Positions 22,566 to 35,309 of a stretch of DNA of 64,000 nt are shown piece by piece; within the stretch, counting starts at the first letter, position 1, and each line of letters opens with the position of its first letter. Below the pieces are notes generated by a model. The model was not told the DNA's origin, did no database searches, and saw only the letters and a program-made list of their open reading frames with translations. Origin of the DNA: Acholoe squamosa (lineage: Eukaryota; Annelida; Polychaeta; Phyllodocida; Polynoidae); contig OX439038.1 in NCBI GenBank assembly GCA_949317995.1, forward strand, positions 70,132,659 through 70,196,658, given 5' to 3'. A program made the translations under genes and the position numbers.

Positions 22566-23590
22566 ATATAATTATCTGATGGTCAAAGCAAACGGTCCCA
22601 TGGTCCACTGACCATGAACAATGATGTATATAATGTTTAGAGGGACTGCAAACGACCGTCACGGGAGACCGCCGTCACGGATGCATGAGCACCAAGCACT
22701 GAACAATAGGTTACATGAGGGACGGCAACATGACCTTCTGGCAGCTCTAGAGCCGCCCCACGGCCGCCCAGCTCAAATATGAAAGCAGTTATGTACTTGC
22801 TCATACAAGACAGACAGAATGAGCCCAAGATGGATGCTTAACTCTCATTATTAAGGAAGTTATGCAACCGAGACGGTTTTAAAGTCTGAATGTGCCACAG
22901 ACAAACGAGCACAAGTTACGTGCCCAGGCGGCAAGGCGTGAAGAACTGACATATTCCTCTCCGTGCATGCACAATTTAAAAGAACTAGACACATAAACAG
23001 TGGAGTTATGAGGGTCTGAACATGCCAAAGCGAACAGGACAATGGGGGACGCCACTGGGCTTATAGGGGCCCTTTGTGCCTCCTCCTCATCATCATCATC
23101 ATCATTATTACACAGGTGGAGTGGAACATTATTTTATACCCATTATTATATTCACTGTGTGTGGAAATTACCTGTATATTAACATTTGTATTACTCATAC
23201 ATAACATGTTCTGCCTAAGCTGAATAAACCAGTTATAACTAATAAGAGCTTGATATTCTTACTCTCTATAACCACTAGTCATATGATATTCTCATATGAC
23301 AATTTGATCATGCACATATTCCTAGTATGACACAAGCTTAGTCCAATTTTAACTTCTAATTAGGCAGTGTTGTGCATTCACATGGAAAGTATTAATAGTT
23401 ATTATAGGATGCCCACCTTACGGTGGACCCTAAGTCCACACAGGGATGTTCCCTGCATGGAGAGGGAAAGGCCTTCCCCAGGCCTGGAGTCCGATTGTAC
23501 TAACCACTGCTTTTAATTCATACCTTCATCTTGTATGAAGTCCCTTGGCTGAAAGCTAGTCATTCCCAGTTAGTGCTTTTCAGAGCTACC
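22566..23590. other. Intergenic, nothing recognised
   Basis: It contains a short (CAT)n run near 23085 and scattered small repeats. No gene. Confidence 0.5.
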
Positions 23591-23624
23591 AATAGTTGTG
23601 CCTGGTCTACTCTCTAAATCTAGA

Positions 23625-23905
23625 CCATCCTACACAGACACCTGTAGGTTACATCCTTTTCTATTACAGCTTCACTCAGAATGTCTGTCTACAACATCCT
23701 ACACAGACACCTATAGGTTACATCCCATTCTATAACAGCTTCATTCAGTATGTCCGTCTACAACATCCTACACAGACACCTGTAGGTTACATCCTATTCT
23801 ATAACAGCTTCACTCAGTATGTCTGTCTACAACATCCTACACAGACATCTATAGGTTACACCCCATTCTATGACAGCTTCACTCATCTACAGCATCCTAC
23901 ACAAA
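23625..23905. repeat. 69-bp tandem repeat, about four units
   Basis: The unit starts CAACATCCTACACAGACACC. Because 69 is a multiple of three, the repeat stays open in one frame (23-residue repeats), but there is no other sign of coding. Confidence 0.9.
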
Positions 23906-24302
23906 CATTGGCCACTTTGTATGTGTGTTTTCATCATCATATTTCAAATGAAAAAAAATACATTGCTGCCACGGGGGTCAAAAGCAACATGACTTTGGAG
24001 GGACCAGAGCACCTTGGGCGGAGCATGTTGGCAATTCTAAGCATTTTGAATGTGTTAGAAGGTTTGGGTGCATGCCCTCAAGTAAAATGTTGAAAATTCA
24101 GACATATTCTGCTATTTTCTAAAGGTCAATTTGTGAATGTATAACCAAGTTCAGTGCATGTCTGGAATCGTGTTTCAACCCTGGCAATGGAATGGTTCCC
24201 CAGTAGTTTTTAAGGTACTGAAGAGGTGTGCGGTGGTTCAAAAATTCAGTGGGAAATGTAGAATTTTTCTCTATCAAATGAAAGCATTGACCTTGCATTC
24301 AG

Positions 24303-24936
24303 ATGATAGCTATCCGGATAGCCGTGGTGCAGCCTGTCCACCCTGGAGGAGGACCAGAAGTCGATCAGCAGCAAAGGACAACAGCAGGTGAGGTGGTGAT
24401 TCTGTCTGTCCCCCTCCCCAAACTTCTTAACATAGGGCCTACAGGTGAAAACCCAGGAATCTTTCATCCCCCCTCCCCAAAAAGATTATATTTGTTTCTG
24501 GCCTGAATCTTTGGAAGTAAATTTTTTCAACAATAATTTTGAAACAGCTCAGGATTAAGGAAATATATGAGAGGGTCTATGTTAGGCCTAGTTCCGCAGA
24601 TAACTAGCTATAGGTAGTGTCGAATGGGCGTGGGACCTGAATGTCCCATAATGGAATCTATAATATCAAACACTTTGTCTTTTAATATGTCACACAGGTA
24701 TCTCCATTCTGATCCTGGTATACACCATCATCCACACTCCGTTCTTTCTGATGTGCACTGTGGCTGCCTTCTCTCCCTCAGCCTTAGACTGGTATCGCCC
24801 AACAGCCATCATAATGGCCTTTGGAAACCTCACCAATCCTTTGGTGTATGCATTCAGGTCCAAACGCTTCAGAGAGGCATTTCTCAAGTTCTGCCGGGGC
24901 TGCATGAGATCAAATCAAGTGGCACCACACAGATAG
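24303..24936 (+). CDS. Class A (rhodopsin-family) GPCR, last two exons
   Basis: Exon 24303-24387 follows TTGCATTCAG and ends at a GTGAG donor. Exon 24698-24936 follows CACACAG and ends in TAG. The 85-nt first exon leaves one base that completes a Gly codon with the next exon, so the frame is continuous. The first exon encodes a hydrophilic third intracellular loop (PGGGPEVDQQQ). The second encodes TM6 (ILILVYTIIHTPFFLMCTV), a short extracellular loop, and TM7 with the NPxxY motif (NLTNPLVYAF), then helix 8 (RSKRFREAF) with Cys residues that could be palmitoylated and a short tail. TM1-5 exons are not visible in the 2 kb upstream and may lie beyond the 9.3 kb retrotransposon. Ligand unknown. 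It may be a truncated copy. Confidence 0.75.
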
Positions 24937-25669
24937 AGATTATAATGAATTGCCCCCAGCCAGGCAATTGACAGTTACAAGTAAAATACTTTTTATTCAG
25001 TTACTGAGAAATAATATCACTCCCTTCTCAGTTCTTCTGTACAATCAACAGTCATTCGCAACAAGTCTGCATGTTTTATCACAGACACAAAGCAACAAAT
25101 ACAACCCTCGGCAAAATCTGCAGTCAACATTTTGCCCAGAAGTGGCCTATTTTTACATTTTGACAAGATACTGTACATGTTATAAGCAAGATCATTTGAA
25201 AGGGGCATGATGGCATTGATAAACTTACTGCAAAAGTCAAAAACCAGAATAAAAATAAAATCTAAAACACTCTTTAATGCTTTACATTTAAAACTTCAAA
25301 AACAAAAAGCAACTCAAGTAATGGTCAAATACGCTGCACCCAAGCTATAAAAGTTGAAATGCTGCAGTTTTTAGGTTTTATTCTTCTTTTTTTACTTTTA
25401 TTTCATCCTCCATCCTGAAGTTTTTATTTTGGGTGCCCGTAACCCAAACAATAAAAAAAGTGTGACCTTACAGTTCATAATGATTCTTCGTAAACAAGCA
25501 ATTTGCATTATATTTCCGGTTGCACACATTCTGCACTTCAGCACATCATTCCCAGACCTAAGTGGTCGAGAAACTCACAGGTTCATGCATTTTATAACAG
25601 TATTTCAGTTCAATATTGTTGATAGTGGTTCAATAAGAATGCTCTGATGTAAACTGTTTTGTATATTTA

Positions 25670-27907
25670 TCACTTACAGTTGCCAATCTTTAACTTATAA
25701 CCATGAGTCACTCTAGGATCTACACTTGAACAAGTGAATGATGTGTACTTTCCAATATCTCCTTTGAAATGGTACAGAAGCAGTAGATTAATAGCAGACT
25801 GGTCATAGCGGTGGCACCCCACCCAGTGGGTGAAAAAGTTTTTGGGTCGCCGACAATGTAACACTGTGCCTGCTTGTATACACCCCTTAGTGAATGCACA
25901 ACGTGCAAACCATTCGATAAACCCGCTGAACATCTCCTTAGAGTTTACAAGAGCAATGAAGCCCCCACCATACATAGGTGTTGTCTGGACCATTGATATG
26001 TTGGAGGCGATGTAGTCGTACATGCCGAGGTGGGTGTAGCAGAAGTTGGATGGAAATCCAGTCAGTGGCAATGCCACTCCAGATTTACCAGCTGTCAATG
26101 CTAGCATCCCAATGATCTCCTTGCAATGGAAACGTATGGATGCATCAATCCAAATAATTGCATCATAATCCTTGAGCAGATCCTGAAAACAAATGATGCA
26201 GTATTGTTTAAATGTACAGGCAAGTGTTCACATTTGATATGTACACTTTTACTCAATTTTATCGATTTGAGGTCCTGATTGATTACAGTGATTTGAAATA
26301 AAATTATTATCCATCATCTGGACAACAAAACTTGATCTCTCTTCAAGTATGTGAATGTCTGTATCGTAGATTATATTATGGCGGCTAAAAATATCCCCTT
26401 TTTGTGGCTCAAACCTGAGAGGGTACAATATTATACATATTATTACATTGATATTTGTACTTACCAATATCACAAATGCCTTCCATGCATAATTATGTAG
26501 ATTGCGAATGTGTCGTGGATACAGAGAGTAATTGAATTTACGATATTTAAGATTACACCATGATTTAATCTGAAAAGGAATAAAATATGATATCTATAAG
26601 TAATGGACCAGTATCAAAATATCTACAGTGTACCGCAGCTGCATGGGTACAGGATCCAACCACACAAATTCTTTTTTACAAAATATGTTAGAAGGTCATA
26701 TGAAGTATATAGGGAGTTAAAAGGTTAAGGTATAACATACTATAAGCATTACGTATCAGATTTACAATAATCATTACCAAAATAAACACAAAAAAAAAGA
26801 AAAAAAAATACTGATGAAATAGTATTTACACAATTCAATTCAAACTACATCTAACACCTTCTGTTTAAACATGTGTTCAATCAATAACTAAAACACATTC
26901 AAAATTAAGAAGTCTCACCTCATTTGCCTGTTCATTGGTTAGACCCAGGTCATAGAATACAATTTTCTTGCCATGATTCTGTGTTTGGTGTGCGGCAACT
27001 GCATCCTTCATTTCCATGAAGTGAGATTTGTCACAGCCTGTCACCATAACAGCCTTCTCGAGAGCTTCCCGGCTCGGTTTATCAATGCTACGGGCCTTAA
27101 CTATCTCCAATGCTCTCTCAGTTTCTCCTGACACTGGCATTGGTTTTTGTGTACCATTATGTCTTACATTTCTCTAAAAAAAAGAGAAAAAAAAGATAAT
27201 ATATAAATAGGTCTAGGTATAGTAATCATGAAATAATCAGAGAACTAGATATATCTCGCTACCCTGTAAAAACCCTCAAAAACAGTCGATGTCAAACTGT
27301 TAAAATCTCTAAGGCCAAAACAAAATGTTTCATGTGTGTGTGTGGGGGGTGGGATTTTGTATAGAAATGTATGGGCAGTTCTTTGATCTAAAGGTAAGAA
27401 CATGGACAACAATGAGAAATGTGAAAAATGTGCAAAAGATATGCCTAATAAAGCTATTGAATGTATGCCAAAAGATATAGATGAAAAATTTATAAAAATG
27501 CACAAAAATTGTTAGGATTTTTAAAAAATATATATATAGGGTCGGTCCTGTTTTGCTAGGGTCGGTCGGTTGACTGAGAGAGGTGGAGTATTTTCTGCAC
27601 TCCCTCTTATTTAAACTAAAATATAGGCTACTACGTGAGGCTTTCTACTGAAAAAAAAAGTGACTCCCCCTCCCTCATTCTGGAGGGGTCGAATTGTATT
27701 TGCCCTTCCCCAAATCCATCCCCCTATGATATTAATAACGCAAAAAAAGGAAAGGGTTTGGGCACTCACAAACTCAAAGCAGTTATAGAGGAGAGAAGCG
27801 GGACTTACATCAGTCAGGATTGGGGTTGGTGGTGCAAATTTCATCAGTTTTGTCATATAAACACAGATCATTCCTATCAGTACAAGGCTGACCACTCTAG
27901 AACATAC
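25670..27907 (-). CDS. Type II membrane protein of a DUF1647-like family, four visible exons
   Basis: Minus-strand exons are 27809-27907, 26919-27173, 26465-26569 and 25670-26182, all joined in phase 0 with GT donors and AG acceptors, giving about 323 residues ending in TGA. The first visible exon has a membrane segment (SLVLIGMICVYM) after Arg, a type II signal anchor. The lumenal part contains KIVFYDLGLTNEQ, then IWIDASIRF with an Asp-containing motif of the kind seen in GT-A-fold glycosyltransferases, and late Cys residues. I believe it resembles the DUF1647 group of animal proteins, possibly Golgi enzymes, but this rests on memory of motifs. The exon with the start codon is not identified. 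The frame is intact throughout, so this is probably a live host gene. Confidence 0.75.
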
Positions 27908-28560
27908 CTGAAATCATCAAACAGTGGTCCATTGAACAATGGAGCATAAACACCTAGTATCAATTATATAAATGACCAATGTAAAGGTATACATCATGCT
28001 CTGTGTGGAGAATGGTAGTGGAACCCTAAATCTTAATCATTTCCCAATGCTTAAGGTATGGTGCTAAGCTATATTAGGGTGGAAATGGTCTTTACTTTAA
28101 TCAAAATTAATGAGTATAAAAAAGAAATGTTATGATTTTATAGCTGAGCCCCTTGACTGATCCCAGTTCTGCTTAAGGGTGCACACTGATGGTGGATAAT
28201 GCCAAAGAGCAGTAACAGTACAATAAGTACTTAAATAAACTAAAAGAAAAATAGGTGGATACTTAAATTCTTTGGCCACGGCATCGTTCTACTAGGCTTT
28301 TGAGGTTACTGAAATGACAAAACAATAATTCCTTTGTAATCTCTTTCAATGTAATAATATCGGCTTGGAAATCTTGATAAATAGTCATGCCATTTCTCCT
28401 ACACCATAAAACATGACTTGTACTCTACTATATCTGGGCCTCTCTGTAGCATGATATGGACTTCCATATGGTCATGCATGCTTGATACTAAGGCAACATT
28501 GTCCACATCGTTATATAGGGCTGAACAATAGTACTGATATTATAAATCAATATGATAAAC
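27908..28560. other. Upstream of the DUF1647-like gene; first exon or promoter not located
   Basis: No convincing start exon, promoter or repeat could be assigned. AT-rich. Confidence 0.4.
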
Positions 28561-28569
28561 GATAGCGGC

Positions 28570-28830
28570 TGAGTATATTCCCCTGGGGAACCCCTGAATT
28601 TACCATTGTTCAGCATTGTGCACCTTCAGGTATGGCTCAAGCCAAACAGCCACGTTATGCCCAATAAAATTACTTGCGTTTGCCTTCTTTATTAAGAGAG
28701 AATGGTGTATGGGGTCAAAAGGCCTGCAAGAAGTCGATATAAAAAGTGCCCAGCCCTTGCCTTTTTCATAGTATGTGTATAGATTGGTGAAACCAAGCAC
28801 TGCAGCCGCTGTACCCCTACATAATCTAAA
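28570..28830 (-). pseudogene. Non-LTR retrotransposon (LINE) reverse transcriptase fragment
   Basis: The minus strand reads the pattern of a CR1/L2-like RT in two frames: a helix with AAVLGFTNLY, a region equivalent to the catalytic FxDxxxAFD motif but degraded (TSCRPFDPIHHSLL), then NSGVPQGNILS, the conserved block after the palm helix. It is surrounded by unrelated DNA, so this is a short fossil. The exact LINE clade cannot be told. Confidence 0.65.
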
Positions 28831-28870
28831 ACTAGTTAAGTGTATGACACTTTTAGGTATGAACAACAGC

Positions 28871-30280
28871 CTGGCGTCATAACAGTGAGGCGTAACAGTA
28901 ATGTCATGATGATGTTTTCACACCTTATTACACTTCACCTTTTGCCACTAGGTTAAGGCTTTCATTCATTCTGAGACAGGCACTTGTCCAACAAATTTTA
29001 TGTCTTAGAACAGTCTTGCAGATAATTCTCTTTATTTTTCTCCCCTTTATTTTTAGAGGGGGGGTCAGGTTATGAAATACCTAATAGATGAAACTAAAGG
29101 CTTACCTTTCCCATCAAACCCGATTGACACTTTGTGGACTGTACCCTCCTCTTAACTCAACCATACGATTATGGAATTCTACAGATATCTTTTCTTCATT
29201 TTTTAGAGGGGGGAGTGAAGAAAGGTTTCCAACAAAGCTAAATATTTCTACCACAGGAAATCATGCTCTATTGATAGAGTACTTTGGTAATGAAAGGCCT
29301 CTTGATTAAAGAATACAAACTGTCTTGTCATTATAAAGTAATAAACATTCATAGTTTTAAAGAAAAAGAAACCCACGAAACTCTTTGTCAGTACATGGCA
29401 TGAGTACAAGGCAATATGGACAGTTTACAGGATACCCCCCCTTCACACTCTCAGTTTTCGGCAAGTCAACTATAGTGTAGAAGTGTCAGTATCAACTGAA
29501 ACTAGGTCTGAGCTTTTGACCAAAATGGAAAGCACTGTTAGGAACTCCATTATTTTCTGATAGTGATGGTTAGTGGTTTATCTAAAGTATATTAAAAGAA
29601 AGATATTAGAAAATGTATGAAAGAAGTTTTGATATTGGGCTTCGGGGCGCAGGCCATGCATGTTTCTGAGTTTTGATAGAGGAAACCGAGTTGCACAAGC
29701 TCAGAAGTCATAATAGAGAAAACTGTAAGAGAACTGGAGGATCTTGCTAAAAGATAACGAGAATGAATCTGCAATTTTTTTCAGGAAGAACTAATAGAAA
29801 CGCGCATGGCCTTGCTATTTCCCATAGTATCGACAACAAATTGACAATAAAATGCATAGAAAAAAACACTTTTTGAGTTATAAAAACGTGCATTTTTCAT
29901 CTAAACGGGATAGTGAAAAATCCTTTGGCAATACAGGAATGCATATGTTTTATTTTGTGATTCTCATGTCCTTTCTGGCAAGACACTCCAAGGCACTTAA
30001 CCTATCTGGGACATGCTGCTGCTGCTAGTGCAGTAAGACCCAGAAGGGGGAGTGTGAGTGCTGCTGTAATTAATAGTGCCTCATCCTCCCTCAGGGGGAG
30101 CTAGTGTGTCTGGCTACAGTTCTGGATACACAGAGACACACTACAGCCTACAGGCAATATAGTGCAGGGGCAGGTGTCAGGATTTAGGGTTCAAGTTCAA
30201 GATCAAGTTCAAAAATATTTATTTGCTCAATAATATTTCATAGTACAGCACAGATGTGGCTCTGCCTCACCAGTTTGATG
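28871..30280. other. Intergenic, nothing recognised
   Basis: It contains a duplicated AGAGGGGGG motif (29054, 29205) and CTGCTGCTGCTAGTGCAG near 30013. No gene. Confidence 0.45.
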
Positions 30281-30289
30281 CAAATATGT

Positions 30290-31055
30290 TCGGGGAGGTT
30301 TCTGACCGGGGAGGTTTCTGACCAAGGTTTCTGACCAGGAAAAAGATGGCTAATTGTGCCACAAATATAAGGGGTGGCAAGAAATTAGTCAATCTAAAAT
30401 AAAGTCAGGATAGGATCAATCCTATATTGACTGAAAAATACATACCTTTCTGTGATTGAATTCAAACTATCAGGTCAGAGAACTTCTAGAAGAAGTGGCT
30501 TCCCCTTAAAACAAAGAAGAGAGGGCAAATAAGTAAGGAAAAACAGTAGGGATAGAAAGATGCACATTCAAGGAAAAGGGAGGGGAGGCTGAAGATCAAG
30601 ATAAGTTGCACAATAGCACTGTATTCTTCATCAAGACATTGATCAGAAACGTCCCCAGTCAGAAACCTTCATTATGTGAAGCTTTCTGACCAGAAAAGAG
30701 ACGGTTACAGCCAGGATAGGATAAATCCTATTTTAACTGAAAAAACTATGCCTTTCTGTGATGGAATTCAAACTACAGGTCAATAGATGTTTTTATAACT
30801 GCCAGTCAGAAACATCCCCGGTCAAAAACCTCTTTGGAAGAGGAGGAAGTCAAGAAAATCTTCCTTCTCAGTTTTTCCTGAGTCTGGAAAGGAACAAAAA
30901 GCACAGGGAAGGGTGCCCTGGACCATAAGGAACATGGGGGAAGTGAAAAAACAGTACCTTTCTGTGACCAATTTCAAACTGGAGGCTAAATTAACTCTGT
31001 AACTGCCGGTCAGAAACCTCGGTCAGAAACCTCAGTCAGAAATGGTCAGAAACAT
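30290..31055. repeat. Diverged tandem repeat of ~290 bp with GGTCAGAAAC/GTTTCTGACC motifs
   Basis: Three units share an ACCTTTCTGTGAT segment (30444, 30740, 30955), preceded by a GGATAGGATMAATCCTAT palindrome in the first two and followed by clusters of GGTCAGAAAC. The motif occurs in both orientations. Confidence 0.7.
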
Positions 31056-31059
31056 GATT

Positions 31060-32080
31060 GCATCACATTGGTGAGACTGAGTCATGTCAGGATTGTCAAT
31101 CAATATTATAAAAAAAAAACATTATAATGTGATGATTTTCATTCATGAATCTTTTTTTTTTTTTATATATATATATATAAGTATTTGAGTTTAAACATGA
31201 GGAGAAAGGCTGTCGCTTAATATAATAATTAATTTTAGGTGTTCGGGTTCAACATGGGCTTTTGGTGTGGCTGAAAGTGGGCTGCCCACTTTGATTATGT
31301 GGCGCCACCTGAGATAGATATTATAGAAAATGTAATTTTTCTTCATTATCTAAAATTTTGAACACTGAAAATGTGCTGCTAGCCCCCAGGTGGTAGCTCC
31401 TCCCCCTCCACAGTTGCAAGAAGACCAAACATACTGTATTACTCTCTCCATCTCCATAATACAGTAGAATCATCAATTTGAACTTAGTTGGCCAAGGCAT
31501 GTCAACCTGACCTAGTCCAATAACATGCTGGCCTTCAAGTTTATAATTACTCCCAGTGGGAAACATGCTTCAATACTTAGTATATACTAATTACTACAGC
31601 AATGGTGTAGTCATATAACTTTGCACATTTCAAATGTATTTTAGAAGTAGATTAAAACTCTGAGAAATTCTGTGTAGTGTAACAATTCATATGATTCAGT
31701 AGCCTATTTTTGTTATATCATACTGAAGTAAATCAACCCTGAATTGGGGAGAAAACTGTACATAAGATATAGTGGGGTCATCTAGTGGCAAAGTTCAGAA
31801 CTCTCAGCTGAGTATGCCTTATGCAAAACCACCCTCAGCCCAATATAGACAATTATCTTTGAGACTGATCTATGCTTAATTCAGGGTACCCATTCTGAAA
31901 CCAATCTGTGCCCAAAGTGTTTGCCCCTTTTGAGGACAATGGCATCAAAATTATGCTGGCAACATTAATCAATTATGAGTGGGCTGAAGTTCCTTTAAAA
32001 CCATAATCAGGCCCCTGTTTTTCCTTATGTTAAAATGTATTAAAATTATACAAAATAATATCAGATAGGGACAATACATA
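31060..32080. other. Intergenic, nothing recognised
   Basis: It contains a T-run and (AT)n at 31150-31180. No supported gene. Confidence 0.45.
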
Positions 32081-32084
32081 CGGA

Positions 32085-32275
32085 CACATACGGACCTCCG
32101 TATGTCACATATGGACGTCCGTATGTAACATACGGACCTCCGTAAGTCACATACGGACGTCCATATGTCACTTTTAGGATACCACCTGGTAACCCCCCCC
32201 CCCCGTATGTCATTTTCCCACATAGGGCGGTCCATATGTAACATACGGAAGTCCGTATGTGTCCGTAAGATAGGG
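32085..32275. repeat. Array of TACGGACGTCCGTATGT palindromes
   Basis: About six near-identical ~15-20 bp palindromes of the form ACATACGGACSTCCGTATGT are spaced by ~15 bp from 32085 to 32165. Two more lie at 32225-32265 after a C8-10 run. Each can form a cruciform. Confidence 0.8.
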
Positions 32276-32279
32276 AAAA

Positions 32280-33900
32280 ACAGGGCCCAGGGATAATACT
32301 AGCCATTTTCCAAATCACCAATGGTATCACTTCAAAATTTACCAAATGCCTCATAATTATAAAGGTTGTTGGACTGTTCTGAAGGTTTGGAAAATTCCAA
32401 GGAAGGTTATTCCTAATCGTTCTACCAAAGCCATAAACAAACTCTAGGTTTGTCTTACACACAAGATCATTATGTAGGAGCTATAGAACCTTTCTTTGAG
32501 AAAATGGTTTCCCACTCAATTTCATATTGCCTTTTATTTTCCTGCATTTGGCAAATTCTCACATAGGCCTACCCAGTCTTTTCCACACAGTGCCTTTCCC
32601 CTTTTTTGACATTTTTCAAAATAAGAACGCAGTCCTATGAAATCTCGCAACTCTCCATTTTCTAACCAGGAAGGTAAGATGTTTCCTCTAACCCAATTGA
32701 TAGTGGGATATTCCAATTGCACTTGTCGCAATATATATATATGTAATATGTAATATATAATAGAAATCAGGATTAAAGTCATATTGTCCTTTTTTCTCAA
32801 CTAAGGGCATTGGCTGACAACTCTCCTATTTGAATGTATATTGAATTTAGCTGAATATAATTGTGACCCATCAAGGTAAAACACCCCTCCGCGGGGGATT
32901 TTTAATTCCCCATTTGGCCACCAGGGGGCATTGGAGGGGCATAATTACTCTAAAATCATTATAAAAATATGTTGAGCTAAATTTTGATGTAGAATTCAAT
33001 GGTCTCATTTAAAATGCACCATTTTCAGTAGCAATGGCCCATATTTGGATGGTAAAATGAACATTTTTCATGAAAAATCAACCTATATGCCTGTTCCTGG
33101 TTGTCATGGAAACCATTCCAATAATGAAAATTTGCAGATAGCCAATTTTTGTAGATATTCACCAAAAACCTAAAACTGAAAACAGAAATAGTTCAAAATC
33201 TATGATAAAAATCATCATATTGTTCTGTATTTTTTATGAAAAAGGCTGATTTATTGTGATTTTAGACATTATTATGATTGATAATGTATTTAGAGCTTAA
33301 TTCTCGATTTCATATATGAATAATGACTTATGTTCAAGGAGGGGTTCTGACATAACTACTGGGAATATTTAAGCCAATGATGTCTCATTTTAAAGATCTT
33401 GAGATGAACTTCCTGCAGAGGGGTGCTTTTGCTTGCCTGGTCACTATTTGCAAAAAGTGGTTTGCCTTATCAAAACTGAATTTGGCTAATCAAAACATGA
33501 ACAAGTTCACCTAATTGGGTAATAGAATTCAGGTCCTAGCATTATCCCATCATGACTGATTCAGAATGGCATTGGATTGAACTTGATTCCGGGGAAACCA
33601 TTGCAAAAGCTGCTGATGCTAAGGAACCAGGGTGACTAGAAACAGGTTATTTGAAATAACAGAGCCTGTGACAATGGCATCAACTAGATAGGAGTGGGAT
33701 ATCTATCATTTGGGGGATCTATAGGTCTTCTCATAAGGTGTCTCTGTCTTTATTGTAAGAAGACTGGACTGTTACTGTTGGGAAAATATAGCAAATGGTT
33801 GTTGCTATATGATTTTGCTGTGCATCTGATAGATCTAGGGCACTTGGGTAAACAAACCAATATGTAAGGTCGACAATATAGATCCTATATGACCCTCTAC
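32280..33900. other. Intergenic, nothing recognised
   Basis: AT-rich with short TA runs (32733). No gene or repeat boundary can be supported before the protease fragment at 33910. Confidence 0.45.
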
Positions 33901-33909
33901 TAATAGAAC

Positions 33910-34155
33910 TTTGACCCTTATGGCTTGCCTCCATTAACTATATATCACGAGAGGTTCATGAAAAAGTTGCCAGACGGTAATGGGACATTCAACAGACAAC
34001 AAGTACAAAACTTCTATGCTAAAACGTGTGGAGCTCACTGCATTAACTTTCTCATAGAAACATGTCGCACCGAAAACCCACACCACACAATGGAAACATT
34101 TTCTCAGCTACCGTTCACTTTACTGGACAAGATTGTAAGCCTGGGGTTGAGGTGA
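33910..34155 (+). pseudogene. Adenain-type cysteine protease, C-terminal half
   Basis: The frame starts at the acidic active-site region (FDPYGLPPL) and continues through a linker to the catalytic Cys block YAKTCGAHCINFLIETC, then a helical tail to a TGA. This matches, with many differences, the order in the protease at 49450-49902 (FDSFGLPPL, then TCGPHCVHFL). The part carrying the catalytic His is missing or degraded upstream of 33910. The protease normally matures capsid proteins of the element. Confidence 0.75.
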
Positions 34156-34172
34156 CGAGACAAGAAGAGGCT

Positions 34173-34508
34173 ATGGAAGTTAAAATGAGTCCAGAAGAGT
34201 TGGAAGTGTAAACAGACATAAGTAACCTGTTGGTAAGGAGAAAAGTGAAATGTGAATTGGACATGATAGACGGACTTCAAGGCACAGCAGAAGTGATAGA
34301 CAAAGTTCTGTCCATGATGGGAGAGTTAATGGACAAAGTAGTTGCCCTCAAGGAAAGTAGCATAGGAAGAACTGCCCTGAAGGATTTAATGGATAGAATG
34401 CGAGCATTAGAGGATCTTAGCCAAAGTCCACCTCCAGCTAAGACTGGGTGCAGTTGGTACTGCAACAAGAATTTGTTTTCCATATATAACCATGTACTCG
34501 GCTTTTAA
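34173..34508 (+). pseudogene. Small helical (coiled-coil) protein of the second Polinton lineage
   Basis: The frame starts at ATG 34173, 18 bp after the protease frame stops, has one TAA at 34209, then runs open to 34508. Residues 20-90 are strongly helical with heptads (VIDKVLSMMGELMDKVVALKE, shortened here: MMGELMDKVVAL). The last 20 residues derive from the sequence duplicated at 36250. Position directly after the protease suggests an element gene. No family recognised. Confidence 0.45.
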
Positions 34509-35195
34509 GCACCATGTAATGAAAAATACCACTCTCACCATGTACTCTACTTGAACTGTCAATAAAACTCAATAGACTTTAAAGTAACGTGTTGGGTCTT
34601 TTAACATTTCCCATTTATGTCAAGGTGAATATCGTAGTTCCATAGAGAAAGCACTGAACCCCCGTATTGCACCCCTGCGTAAAATAACCCGTGGGAAATC
34701 TGCACGATGATGTCATAGGTCCACCGCGCATGCGCAGCCTTTTTGAAACGTAAACATCCAAGATGGCGGCGGTCATGATTTCGCTATGACGATGGGTAAA
34801 TAAGAGTTAATTATGGATTATATTGATAAAATATCGATTAGTTATCAACCCAAACACCTTGACATAAATATTTCTTCACTCGTGTGTCCTGCCCGCTCTG
34901 CACTCGGCCTACCGGCCTTGTGCGGAATGGGCAGGACATGCTCATGAAGAAACGGTCAGCTCAAACTGGTCATCGTTCACCTTTACCATTGTATTGCGTA
35001 AATCCTTAGTAATATTTCATCAGCAATTGCGCAATACCCATTTGTTATTTCGAATTGGGTATTGTGCAATTTCATAAACCATTGCACAATACCTGTTCAT
35101 ACGTAGGTCTTATGTTCCTGGGGTCATTTCCAGTGTGTAAGTAGGTCAAACTCAAGGATTGCACAATAATTGTAATATGAGTAACTTTATGTCCA
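34476..35195 (+). repeat. Direct repeat copy 1 flanking the capsid fragment, with ~370 bp insertion
   Basis: It matches 36250-36604 nearly base for base, except for an inserted block at about 34615-34984. The block is bounded by CCAT and has AAGGTGAA...TTCACCTT inside its ends, and contains a GTCCTGCCC...GGGCAGGAC hairpin. Confidence 0.8.
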
Positions 35196-35309
35196 GGACA
35201 ATAGAATAGTGTTGAGAAATTCCAAGGGACAGGTATGTGCTGTAGGGGAACTAGACCTACATGCCTTACCTGTCACTCAAAAGGACATCATCAAAAGTCA
35301 GGTCGTTAC

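Noticed and set aside
23596..24093. 165-codon open frame with 23-residue repeats
   Set aside because: The 69-bp tandem repeat keeps the frame open; there is no start context, domain or splice support.
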